Positions 15,022-23,180 of a DNA stretch of 32,906 nucleotides are shown here, piece by piece. Source of the DNA: Bacteroidales bacterium (lineage in GTDB: Bacteria > Bacteroidota > Bacteroidia > Bacteroidales > UBA932); NCBI GenBank assembly GCA_017614795.1, contig JAGABD010000107.1:1-32906 (forward strand). The letters run 5' to 3'. Position 1 is the first letter of the stretch. Every line of letters starts with the position of its first letter. The notes beneath the pieces are model-generated. The model had not been told where the DNA came from. It worked only from the letters and a program-made list of their open reading frames with translations, and did no database searches. The position numbers were made by a program, and so were the translations under genes.

Positions 15022-17121
15022 TTATTGCTTCAAGCCATCCAATTCTGCAATAAACACCGGCGCATAGGCCGTGACGGAGGCAACGTAAGCATTGCGTCCT
15101 TTACCGGCAATCTTTTTGGAAGAGCCCTTGACGACGCCGTAGACAGAGATGCGCGGATAGACCGTGCGCTTGGACTTGACCACCTCACGCACCTTCAGTT
15201 CAAGCACCCCCTCGCACTCCCCTTCCGGCACCACCACCGCCTCGGCCTTGATGAAACCGTCGGTGGACTTCATCATAAGGGTGACGGGCGAATTGAAGCC
15301 GGGGTCGCGCTCCAGCACCACCTTCACCGGGAAGGTCCCTCCACGCTCGATGTGCAGCGGCCCTCTGCCGTCCCGAACCACCTTGATGCGGAAAGGCGTC
15401 TTCTCCCCCACCTCAACGCGGAATTCCTCCATCGGCATCAGGTGGGTATAGTAGAAGGCCTGCATCATCGATTCGGCGGGGACCGCATCGCGTGTGACGG
15501 ACGTGTTGTTCATCTCGGCGGTGCCTGTCACCTTAGGCATGATGGTACCCTTTTCGGCCCCTTCGGGGGCGGTTATCGAAACAAATGTCTTCTTCTTGAA
15601 CTGCTCGATGCGGTTGCCCGCGACCTTGAATCCGTGAGGAAGGCCCGAGACCGATATGTCGACCGCCCCGCGGAAATTCTGCTTGGGGTTCATCTGGACC
15701 GTGAAGACGGCCGAGCCCTGCTCCGGAACGGATATGGTCGCGGGCTCGATGAATAGCGAGAAGTCCGGCTGAGCGGGCGCCCAGCTGAAGCGGTAGGCGT
15801 ATTCCGGGCCGCCATGGGCCTGTGCTTCGACGATGCGCACATAATACTTGCCGGGCTGCAGTTTCATGGTGAGCTCCGGGTCGGCGAAATGAGTCATCAG
15901 GCTCTCGTCAGGATCCTCCGTGTCGTCGACATCCTTCACCACATTCATATAGCTGTCGAACAGCGTCATCTTTACGTCGGTGGGGGCACCCAGGCGGCGG
16001 GCCATTACTTCGAAATGAACGGGTTTCCTGTTTTCCACCTCAACGCTGTACCAGTGCTGCTCCAGAGGCTTCGAGATTACATTCTCGCAGACCTCTCCGG
16101 AGGACAGTTCCCAGGCTGCCGCCATCTCGGTATTGGGTTCCATCTTCTTGGTGTTCAACTGGTTGCGAATGTCGGAATAGAACCACATCCGGTTGGAATG
16201 TAGGCCTCCCGGGCCCTGGGCCACAACACCAATCTTACCCTCTTTGGAACATTTCAGCTTCATCTTTTCGGACTTCAGGTTGTAGCCCGTAAGTTTGATT
16301 TCGTTCTTTCTGCCCGAAGGCCCGCCGAGAGGCGAAACCGAAGTGATGAAAGGCAGTTCACCCACATCTATACGGTAAACGAAGTCCTCGCGTCCGCGGT
16401 AGAGCGCGTCGTTGATTTCAACTTCGTAATTGCCGCTCTCGGGAACTTTGAAGAAAAGCACGGGATCCACGTTCCAACGATAGTCGTCGTTATAGGCTAT
16501 CTCCTTGCCGTCGGGACCGTAGAGGCGGATGATGGGCTGGAACCAGCCGGGCACTGCGTCCGCCATATAGGGAACGAATATGCGTCCCTTAACCTGAAGC
16601 ACCAGTTGGCGGCCCTTCACCGCACTGAAGCGGAATCGGTCCACGTCGCTGCGCATTATCTGGCCGTTGAAGGTAACAGGCAGCGAGGAAGAGGAGCCAG
16701 AAAGCGCCTCCTTGGGATTCTCCAGCACGTCGGGCAACTCGCCCACCTCGAAATAGAGCCGGTTGCTCATGCCGTTAGGCAGCACGAGTCGAAGGTCACG
16801 CAGTCCGAGTTCGGCATCCTTGGCGATGCTGATGCGGAACTTCACCCGGTCGGCAAGCTGGAGGTTATCCTCTTCGCCTATATCCTTCTTCTTGCGACCC
16901 TTGCGCTTGGGCTGCTCGGAGGCTGCCAGAATCTCCCCGCTGACACCTTTGCCGCTGATAACCACGGACTTTGCCTTGGAGATATTCTGCCCGCCGACGG
17001 TCACTTCGACGGTGGTTCCCCGCTTTGCTCCGGCAGGATAGACATAACCGATATTGCCCTTCTGGGCGGCTGCGGGGAGGCAGATTGCCAGCACCGCAAG
17101 TATTATCAATACCCTTTTCAT
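15022..17121 (-). CDS. Secreted IPT/TIG and PPC-domain protein of planctomycete type
   Basis: The protein has 699 residues with a Sec signal peptide (about 1-20). An IPT/TIG-like segment at 25-70 (YVYPAGAKRGTTVEVTVGG) matches the usual start of this family. A PPC-like (pre-peptidase C-terminal) beta domain follows at about 150-255 (DRFRFSAVKGRQLVLQV). A second IPT-like segment lies at 260-330, a second PPC-like domain at 335-455 (QHWYSVEVENRKPVHFEV), then further beta-rich domains. No catalytic motif is visible, so a binding or scaffold role is inferred. It is third in the DUF1549/DUF1553-DUF1501-PPC set, and its ATG shares a base with the DUF1501 stop (TGATG). A GTG one codon upstream is an alternative start. 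Function is unknown. Confidence 0.82.
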   Translation of the reverse strand: MKRVLIILAVLAICLPAAAQKGNIGYVYPAGAKRGTTVEVTVGGQNISKAKSVVISGKGVSGEILAASEQPKRKGRKKKDIGEEDNLQLADRVKFRISIAKDAELGLRDLRLVLPNGMSNRLYFEVGELPDVLENPKEALSGSSSSLPVTFNGQIMRSDVDRFRFSAVKGRQLVLQVKGRIFVPYMADAVPGWFQPIIRLYGPDGKEIAYNDDYRWNVDPVLFFKVPESGNYEVEINDALYRGREDFVYRIDVGELPFITSVSPLGGPSGRKNEIKLTGYNLKSEKMKLKCSKEGKIGVVAQGPGGLHSNRMWFYSDIRNQLNTKKMEPNTEMAAAWELSSGEVCENVISKPLEQHWYSVEVENRKPVHFEVMARRLGAPTDVKMTLFDSYMNVVKDVDDTEDPDESLMTHFADPELTMKLQPGKYYVRIVEAQAHGGPEYAYRFSWAPAQPDFSLFIEPATISVPEQGSAVFTVQMNPKQNFRGAVDISVSGLPHGFKVAGNRIEQFKKKTFVSITAPEGAEKGTIMPKVTGTAEMNNTSVTRDAVPAESMMQAFYYTHLMPMEEFRVEVGEKTPFRIKVVRDGRGPLHIERGGTFPVKVVLERDPGFNSPVTLMMKSTDGFIKAEAVVVPEGECEGVLELKVREVVKSKRTVYPRISVYGVVKGSSKKIAGKGRNAYVASVTAYAPVFIAELDGLKQ

Positions 17122-18392
17122 CACCTCGCCTCCATTATTTCGGTCAACATTCCGTTGCTCTGGCCCTCCTTTCCGTAGGAAGGAAGCATCGGTATATCAC
17201 CCAGCACGGGGTGTTCCACAGTTCCCAGCGGGTCGATGCCCATAAGAGAGTAGACGCTCGCCCAGAGGTCCGCTGGATAAATCTTGCGGTCGATTACCTT
17301 TTCTCCCTTGGCATCCGTAGCGCCCAAGACGACTCCGCCCTTGAAGCCGCCGCCTGCGACTATATAGGAGAAAGCTGCCCCATAGTGGCCCCTGCCTCCG
17401 TTCCATGGTGGCCCAAACGCAATCACGGGAGTTCTGCCGAACTCGCCGCCGACAACTATGATTGTACTGTCGAGAAGTCCTCTGGCCTCAAGGTCGAGGA
17501 TGAGGGAAGATACGCCTGCGTCCAGTTCGTCCAGACGCTGGTCCATGCGTTTAAAGTGCTCCTTGTGGGTGTCCCAGCCGCGGAAACGCACCATGGTCAC
17601 CAGCACTCCCTGCTCCACGAGTTTGCGCGCAGCGAGGCAGGACTGGCCGAAGTTGTTGCGTCCGTAGGCTTTCCGCACCGAGTCGGGTTCCGAGTTCAGG
17701 TCGAAGCACTTACGCACATCGCCCAGCATCAGCTCCCAACCCTGGCTGCGGTATTTCGCAGCCTTCTGCACCTCTTCGGTCTGCTGCACCTTTTTGCCAA
17801 GGGCGGAGATTTCATTCAGAAGCGCACGGCGCGACTCCATAAGGGCGTCGGGCATGTTGTGGTCCACTATTCCGCTGACGTCGAAAAACTGGTCGTTGGG
17901 CTTGCCTCCGGTGTCGTAGGGCTTGAACATCACATTCAGGAAGCCGGCTTCGTTGAATCGGGTGGAGGCCTCTGTTATGCAGATGTATGGGAAGAGCGGG
18001 TTGTCATATTCTGCGCGTTTCTTATAGGCTATCATCGCCCCGTAGGAGGGGTAGACTATGTCGTTGCCGGTCATGTCGCCGGTGAGCATTCGGTAGTGCC
18101 CGGTCTCGTGGGCGTTGGTGCCGTCGCACATACCCCTGAGCACCGCCAGACGGTCCGCGATGGCCGCAAGTTTCACCAGTCTTTCGCCGAAGTACACGCC
18201 GGGAATCTTAGTCTCGATGGGATTCTTGTATTTGCCCGTGACGCCGTAGCCCGCCTCCGGCTTGGGATCGAAGGTATCGGTCTGGGAAGAGCCTCCGTCG
18301 AGGTAGATGTAAACTACGGCTTTTGCCTTCTGCGCCTGCAACCCGACTACGGGAAGCAGTATCGCCGCAATTATTGTCAGGAAGCGTTTCAT
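17121..18392 (-). CDS. DUF1501 protein (alkaline-phosphatase-like fold), secreted
   Basis: The protein has 423 residues with a Sec signal peptide (about 1-20). The DUF1501 motifs are present: YLDGGSSQTDTFDPKP (30-45), NAHETGHY (93-100), GWDTH (273-277), VGGEFGRTP (314-322), GRGHYG (333-338) and VAGGGFKGG (345-353). The Asp, His and Glu residues resemble the metal site of the alkaline phosphatase/sulfatase superfamily, but no substrate is known. Planctomycete members usually carry a twin-arginine leader; this one has a plain Sec signal. The gene follows the DUF1549/DUF1553 stop after one base and overlaps the PPC gene start by one base, so the three are translated together. Confidence 0.88.
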   Translation of the reverse strand: MKRFLTIIAAILLPVVGLQAQKAKAVVYIYLDGGSSQTDTFDPKPEAGYGVTGKYKNPIETKIPGVYFGERLVKLAAIADRLAVLRGMCDGTNAHETGHYRMLTGDMTGNDIVYPSYGAMIAYKKRAEYDNPLFPYICITEASTRFNEAGFLNVMFKPYDTGGKPNDQFFDVSGIVDHNMPDALMESRRALLNEISALGKKVQQTEEVQKAAKYRSQGWELMLGDVRKCFDLNSEPDSVRKAYGRNNFGQSCLAARKLVEQGVLVTMVRFRGWDTHKEHFKRMDQRLDELDAGVSSLILDLEARGLLDSTIIVVGGEFGRTPVIAFGPPWNGGRGHYGAAFSYIVAGGGFKGGVVLGATDAKGEKVIDRKIYPADLWASVYSLMGIDPLGTVEHPVLGDIPMLPSYGKEGQSNGMLTEIMEAR

Positions 18393-18393
18393 A

Positions 18394-19887
18394 TCAGTTC
18401 AGGAATAAGAATTCATCGGTATTCAGAAGTGCCCAGACAAGGGATTCGGCAAGGGTTCGGTAGCTGACGCCGGAGTTCTTCACGCCGTCGTACCAGCGGG
18501 AAACCGCCTTGACTTCTTCGGGAGTCGCGGGCCTGGAAAGCACACGCATGTAGACCTGGCCCGTGATGGATTCGATGTTGCCATTCCACTGGAAGTTTCG
18601 CAGCCAGGGGCTTTTACGCAGCTTGCTTTGTATGTCCGTGGAATTGAGCAGATAGAGTATCTGCTTGGAATTCACCGTGTTGTCGCGTCCGCTTTCGAGG
18701 GGAACGTCTCGCGAGGGGCGTCCGAAAATATCGAGTTGCGGAGTAGTGATGGTGCCGTCGCATACCTCCACCGCGCGGGTTCCGGCGGGAAAGTTGGTGA
18801 ACGGCTCGGGGGCGCGGCTGGAGTATTTGTCCGGCACGCCTGTGATGTCGCACAGGGCATCGCAAATCTGCTCGGCGGTGAGGCGGCTCTGGATATAATG
18901 GGCAAATAGCGCGTCGTCGCAAGGCTCCTCGTAGATGGTGCTGCGCGCGAAAGCGTCGGAAAGAAGAATCTCCCTCGCGAGGGCCCTCACGTCGAAGCCG
19001 GAAGATATGAACCTGTCGGTCAGATAGTCAAGCAGTCCGGGATTGGAAGGGGCTCCCGCATTGGCGAGGTCGTCGACCGGATGGATTATGCCTCTTCCCA
19101 TCAGCCAGAACCAGAGACGGTTGGCGAAGGCCATTGCGAAATCGCGGTTGTCCGCCGATGCCAGCCAGTTCACGAAAGGAACGCGGTAGTCCGTGCCGTC
19201 CTCGAGCGTCACGCTTTTGTCGCCGAGCTTTATCGGAAGTTCCGGCGGCAGCACGTCGACGTCCAGGCAGAGTATCTCTTCCTTCCACTCCTTGGTGCTC
19301 TTGAACTTTATCTGGCTGAAGAAAGGCTGCCACTCTTCGGGGGCTTCCCTTCGGCCGAGGAAAAGCAGCGCCGCGTCGGATGCGAACTTGCGGGGAGTGC
19401 GGTCGGAACCGGCCCTGTAGAAGTTGGTCTGGGGGCAGCGGAAATTGCTTCCCGTGCCGGACAGAAGTTCCCTCACAAACTGGTCGTAGGGGGTATTGGC
19501 GCGGAATTCTTCAAGCAGCCATTTGTTGAATGCCTGCACCGCGTTCGGCCACATGCAGCTGGGAAATTCGGATTTGATGCGAAGCAGGTCGCCCCATTTC
19601 AAAACCAGTTTCCCGGCAAAGCCGTCGCTGGCAAGAAGGCTGTCCACCAGTGCCGTGCGGTCCGGGTTCTTCAGGAATGCCTTGGTCTGCGCCTCAGTTG
19701 GAATGCGATCGGTGACCACCAGGAAGTAGCGCCGCACCAGCAGCGCCGCATCTGCTTCGGAGGAAGGCTTGACGCCCCGCCGCGCAAGATCCGATTCGAT
19801 GCGCCTGTCGATTTCTCCCGCAAAGGCAAGCGAGCCCGCCAGCATAAGGAGCACAGGCAGAAGAATGCGTTTTAGTTTCAGTGTCAT
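18394..19887 (-). CDS. DUF1549/DUF1553 (PSCyt2/PSD1) protein, secreted, without cytochrome domain
   Basis: The protein has 497 residues. After a Sec signal peptide (about 1-23), a DUF1549-like part (about 25-180) shows LLVRRYFLVVTDRIPTEAQ and LKWGDLLRIK. The DUF1553 part (about 235-495) shows FANRLWFWLMGRGIIHPVDD, LDYLTDRFISSGFDVRALAR and the closing ALLNTDEFLFLN. Planctomycete homologues commonly carry an N-terminal cytochrome c domain (CxxCH); none is present here. No enzymatic activity is established for the family. The gene is first of the triad and lies 46 bases behind the permease gene, with a 23-base palindrome between them. Confidence 0.88.
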   Translation of the reverse strand: MTLKLKRILLPVLLMLAGSLAFAGEIDRRIESDLARRGVKPSSEADAALLVRRYFLVVTDRIPTEAQTKAFLKNPDRTALVDSLLASDGFAGKLVLKWGDLLRIKSEFPSCMWPNAVQAFNKWLLEEFRANTPYDQFVRELLSGTGSNFRCPQTNFYRAGSDRTPRKFASDAALLFLGRREAPEEWQPFFSQIKFKSTKEWKEEILCLDVDVLPPELPIKLGDKSVTLEDGTDYRVPFVNWLASADNRDFAMAFANRLWFWLMGRGIIHPVDDLANAGAPSNPGLLDYLTDRFISSGFDVRALAREILLSDAFARSTIYEEPCDDALFAHYIQSRLTAEQICDALCDITGVPDKYSSRAPEPFTNFPAGTRAVEVCDGTITTPQLDIFGRPSRDVPLESGRDNTVNSKQILYLLNSTDIQSKLRKSPWLRNFQWNGNIESITGQVYMRVLSRPATPEEVKAVSRWYDGVKNSGVSYRTLAESLVWALLNTDEFLFLN

Positions 19888-19897
19888 TGGTTGTGGT

Positions 19898-19920
19898 AAT
19901 AACAGTCTTCAGACGTTATT
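19898..19920. promoter_or_regulatory. 23-bp near-perfect palindrome upstream of the DUF1549/DUF1553 gene
   Basis: AATAAC-a-GTCT-tc-AGAC-GTTATT: ten-base arms with a single bulged A and a two-base centre. It ends ten bases before the start codon of the DUF1549/DUF1553 gene (19887). The AT-rich outer arms and lack of a T-run argue against a terminator. An operator or an mRNA hairpin covering the start region is more likely. Confidence 0.5.
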
Positions 19921-19933
19921 GTCCCTGGAAGGT

Positions 19934-21097
19934 TTATTTTACCCTGACGGTTTCGGCAGGGTCCACTTTCGAGATGAAAAGCGAGGGTATCAGCAGGAGG
20001 AGCATTATGGCGGCGTAGGCCGCGATGTCCACCGCGAGAATCTGGAACGGGGCGACGTGAATCGGCACGAATGAAACGAAGTAGTTTGCCGGGTTGAGTC
20101 TGATCAAGTGCGTCGTGCCCTGGATGAGGCAGAAAAGAAGGGCGGCGGCGTTCCCGATCGCCAGCCCTTTGAGGACGGTGCCCGAAGCCACGCGCAGGAA
20201 CACTCCCGCGATGTGTCGGTCGGTCATTCCGACCGCCTTGAGGGTACCGATGGTGGAGATGTTCCGGAAGAGCATTATGAGCAGTCCCGAAATCATATTG
20301 AACCCCGCCACCAGAGTCATCAGCAGCAGGATTGCAAGTACGTTGAAATCGATTAGTTCCAGCCAGTCGAAGAGGGCTGAATAAGTGTTGGCGGCCGCCT
20401 TGGCAAGCACGTGGGGCTCGTCATCTGCGGTGCCCATCGAAGCGATGATGCCGATTTCGGAGGCCTTGCGCACCTGGGCGTCCCGGCCCCGAAACCGGGC
20501 ATCGAGCCGCACTTCGAGAGCGCTGACCTGGTTGGGCTGCCAGCCGTTTACACGCTGGATGTCGGGCAGCGAAGCGTACACGACGAGGTTCTCGTCCGCC
20601 TCGACGAGAGGGTCGTGCACATCGCGCACCTTGAACTTGCGGATCTTCAGGCGTTCACCCACGAAATAGGTGGTCATCTCGTCGCCGGGCTTCAGTCCCA
20701 TACGGGTGGAGAGCCTGCGGGGGATGGAAACCGAGAGCGCGGAGGTATCGGCCGAAGGCATCGCCTTGATGAGCACTCCCTGGATGGAAGAGCCGTTGCG
20801 CACGATGCCGGCACGGTAGGCTACGGGAACGATTTCGCTCACTCCCTTCACCTTTTGCACATCGGGGAGCCACGAAGGGTCCGAAAGGATGGGGTCGTCG
20901 GGGCTGAAATAGTTGACACGGGTGCCGGTTATCGCGACATCGCCGCCCAGCGAAGACAGCCCCCCGCGAATCTGCTCGCGGAAGCCCCCCGATATTGCAA
21001 GGGAAATGATTATGACAAAGAAGGAGACGGCTATCGCGACGACAGCCAGTCTCCCTCTGAATTTGATTTTCGAGGCTATGAAGCGCCCGGCGTCCAT
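19934..21097 (-). CDS. ABC transporter permease of LolC/LolE (FtsX) type
   Basis: The 387 residues show the MacB/FtsX layout: one transmembrane helix at about 17-37, a large periplasmic domain at about 40-240 (SLGGDVAITGTR and later), then three helices at about 250-375. The segment FNMISGLLIMLFRNISTIGTLKAVGM matches the conserved cytoplasmic coupling loop. It ends VDPAETVRVK, typical of LolC/E. The family extracts lipoproteins from the inner membrane together with a LolD-type ATPase, which is not encoded here. The ATG directly follows the M13 peptidase stop (TAA-ATG). It starts MDAGRFIASKIKFRG, close to the MFIAKRI-type start of LolE; a substrate other than lipoproteins cannot be ruled out. 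Confidence 0.87.
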   Translation of the reverse strand: MDAGRFIASKIKFRGRLAVVAIAVSFFVIIISLAISGGFREQIRGGLSSLGGDVAITGTRVNYFSPDDPILSDPSWLPDVQKVKGVSEIVPVAYRAGIVRNGSSIQGVLIKAMPSADTSALSVSIPRRLSTRMGLKPGDEMTTYFVGERLKIRKFKVRDVHDPLVEADENLVVYASLPDIQRVNGWQPNQVSALEVRLDARFRGRDAQVRKASEIGIIASMGTADDEPHVLAKAAANTYSALFDWLELIDFNVLAILLLMTLVAGFNMISGLLIMLFRNISTIGTLKAVGMTDRHIAGVFLRVASGTVLKGLAIGNAAALLFCLIQGTTHLIRLNPANYFVSFVPIHVAPFQILAVDIAAYAAIMLLLLIPSLFISKVDPAETVRVK

Positions 21098-23110
21098 TTA
21101 CCAGATATGTACGCGTTCGGCCTCGGGCCTCCACATCGGGTCGCCTTCCTTGATGTCGAATGCCTCGAAGAAGGTGGCGAAATTGCGCAGAGACACGTTC
21201 ACGCGGTTCTCCGCGAGAGAGTGGGGATCGATGTTGGTAAGGCGGGCCTTCTCCTCGTCGGTGATGTTCTGCGCCCACACTGTGGCGTAGCCGAGATAGA
21301 AGCGCTGGGCGGGAGTGAAGCCGTCGATGAGGTCCTGGCTCTTGCCCTTCATAGCGTTCTCCATTGCGGTCCAGGCAATGCTGAGTCCGCCGTGGTCGCC
21401 GATGTTCTCGCCAAGGGTGAAGTGTCCGTTGGCGTGCACGCCGGGAAGAATCTCGACCGCATCGAACTGGGAGGCAAGCACCTCGGCCTTCTCGCGGAAC
21501 TTGGCGTCGTCCTCGTCGGTCCACCAGTTGTTCATATTGCCGTCCTTGTCGAAGAGGCGTCCCTGGTCGTCGAATCCGTGGCTCATTTCGTGTCCGATGA
21601 CGACTCCGATTGCGCCGTAGTTCACGGGATCGTCGGCGTCAGGATTGAAGAAAGGAGGCTGCAGGATGGCCGCAGGGAAGCAGATCTCGTTGGTTGTGGG
21701 GTTGTAGTAGGCGTTCACCGTCTGAGGAGTCATACCCCATTCGGTCTTGTCCGTCGGCTTGCCGAGCTTGGAAAGGTTGTCGGCGATATACCAGCGGCTG
21801 GCCGCGCGCAGGTTCTCGTAGTAGCTCTTTTCGGGATCCACCTCGAGGGTGCTGTAATCCTTCCACTTGTCGGGATAGCCGATCTTCACGGTGAAGTTGT
21901 CGAGCTTCTCGTGGGCCTTGACCTTGGTGCTGTCGCCCATCCACTCGAGTTCGTCGATGTGCTGTCCGAGAGCCTCCTGGAGGTTCTTCACGAGTGCGAG
22001 CATCTTCTTCTTGGAAGATTCGGGGAAGTACTTCTTCACGTACATCTGTCCGACGGCTTCGCCGAGGACTCCGTTAGGCACCGCCATGGCCCTCTTCCAG
22101 CGGGGCTTTTGCTCCTGTATGCCGGAAAGCTGACGCGAGTAGAACTCGAACTGGGCGTCGTAGAACTCGTCGTTCAGGGCGCCGCAACCGCCGCTCACGA
22201 GGTGTGCGAGCACATAATCCTTGAGAACTGCGAGGTCGGTCTTCGCGACATAGTCGCTCAGTGCCTGGAAGAAAGAAGGCTCACCCACGATAATCTTCTC
22301 CTGCTCCGGCAGACCGCCGGCCTCGAAGAAGGCGGCGAAGTCGAATCCGGGGAAGGCTTCGACAATCTGCGCAGTGGACATAGGGTTGTAGAGCTTGATG
22401 TAGTCGCGCTCCTGCTCCCTGGTCCAGGAATTCAGTGCGAGGTAGTCTTCGACTGCGACGGTGTTGTCGGCAATCTTTGCGGCCTCGGGAACACCTGCGA
22501 GTTCAAGAACCTTCACGAGAAATGCGCGGTAGCCCTCCTTCAGGGCCGCGTTCTCTTTCTTCACATAGTAGTCGCGGTCGCCGATTCCAAGACCGCCCTG
22601 GCTGAGATAGAGAATCTGGCTGTCGCTGTCCATAAGGTCGGCCTCCACGAACACGTGGAAGAGGCTGCCTTCGCCCTCGAGATGCATCTTTGCAAGATGG
22701 GAGGCGAATTCCTTCTTGTCGGCGATTGCCTGGACCTCGGCGATATACTTCTGCAGCGGAGCCGCTCCCTCTGCGTTGAGACGCACGGAGTCGAGGCCCT
22801 GCTTGTACAGGTCGACTATCTTCTGGTCGACGCTCCCCTTCTTCGTCTTCATGGTAGCCATCGATGCGAAGAGGTCGTTGAGACGTTCGACATTGTTTTC
22901 GCGAAGCCGGTCGAAGGTGCCGAAACGGGCATATTCAGCTCCGAGGGGATTGTTCTTCTGCCATCCGGCGACTGCATATCTGTAAAAATCCGCTCCCGGA
23001 GCGAAAGTGGTGTCGATATTCGACAGGTCGATCGCGGGAACTTTCTCCTGCTTGGGACCGCAGGCTGCGAGCATCGCAAATGAAATCATAAATACTAATA
23101 CCTTTTTCAT
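21098..23110 (-). CDS. M13-family (neprilysin/PepO-like) zinc endopeptidase, lipoprotein
   Basis: The protein has 670 residues. The lipobox LAAC (C17) predicts a lipoprotein anchored to the periplasmic or outer face of the envelope. Family motifs: NAYYNPTTNEICFPAAILQ (substrate-binding NAYY), the zinc site H507-E508-M-S-H511 in VIGHEMSHGFDDQG, and GENIGDHGG, which supplies the third zinc-binding Glu and an Asp. The ending ERVHIW corresponds to the conserved C-terminal tryptophan. M13 enzymes cleave oligopeptides on the amino side of hydrophobic residues. All catalytic residues are present and the length is normal (about 650-700). The permease gene follows with no gap; about 70 bases separate it from the RsmF-type gene upstream. 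Confidence 0.95.
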   Translation of the reverse strand: MKKVLVFMISFAMLAACGPKQEKVPAIDLSNIDTTFAPGADFYRYAVAGWQKNNPLGAEYARFGTFDRLRENNVERLNDLFASMATMKTKKGSVDQKIVDLYKQGLDSVRLNAEGAAPLQKYIAEVQAIADKKEFASHLAKMHLEGEGSLFHVFVEADLMDSDSQILYLSQGGLGIGDRDYYVKKENAALKEGYRAFLVKVLELAGVPEAAKIADNTVAVEDYLALNSWTREQERDYIKLYNPMSTAQIVEAFPGFDFAAFFEAGGLPEQEKIIVGEPSFFQALSDYVAKTDLAVLKDYVLAHLVSGGCGALNDEFYDAQFEFYSRQLSGIQEQKPRWKRAMAVPNGVLGEAVGQMYVKKYFPESSKKKMLALVKNLQEALGQHIDELEWMGDSTKVKAHEKLDNFTVKIGYPDKWKDYSTLEVDPEKSYYENLRAASRWYIADNLSKLGKPTDKTEWGMTPQTVNAYYNPTTNEICFPAAILQPPFFNPDADDPVNYGAIGVVIGHEMSHGFDDQGRLFDKDGNMNNWWTDEDDAKFREKAEVLASQFDAVEILPGVHANGHFTLGENIGDHGGLSIAWTAMENAMKGKSQDLIDGFTPAQRFYLGYATVWAQNITDEEKARLTNIDPHSLAENRVNVSLRNFATFFEAFDIKEGDPMWRPEAERVHIW

Positions 23111-23147
23111 ATATATACTTTGTTTGTTGAATAATCTTTCGTGAGGA

Positions 23148-23155
23148 CGAATTTA
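23148..23155 (-). promoter_or_regulatory. Possible -7 box before the M13 peptidase gene
   Basis: On the minus strand the element reads TAAATTCG, one mismatch to TAnnTTTG, about 37 bases before the ATG at 23110. No TTTG is seen at -33. The 70-base gap from the preceding gene leaves room for a promoter, but read-through is equally possible. Confidence 0.3.
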
Positions 23156-23180
23156 AGCAATCTTGGCGAATAATGGCATT

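Noticed and set aside
14900..15067. Frameshift at the 3' end of folP that would restore a longer protein
   Set aside because: Neither alternative frame after the RxH motif gives a DHPS-like C-terminus, so a genuine short end is more likely than a single indel.
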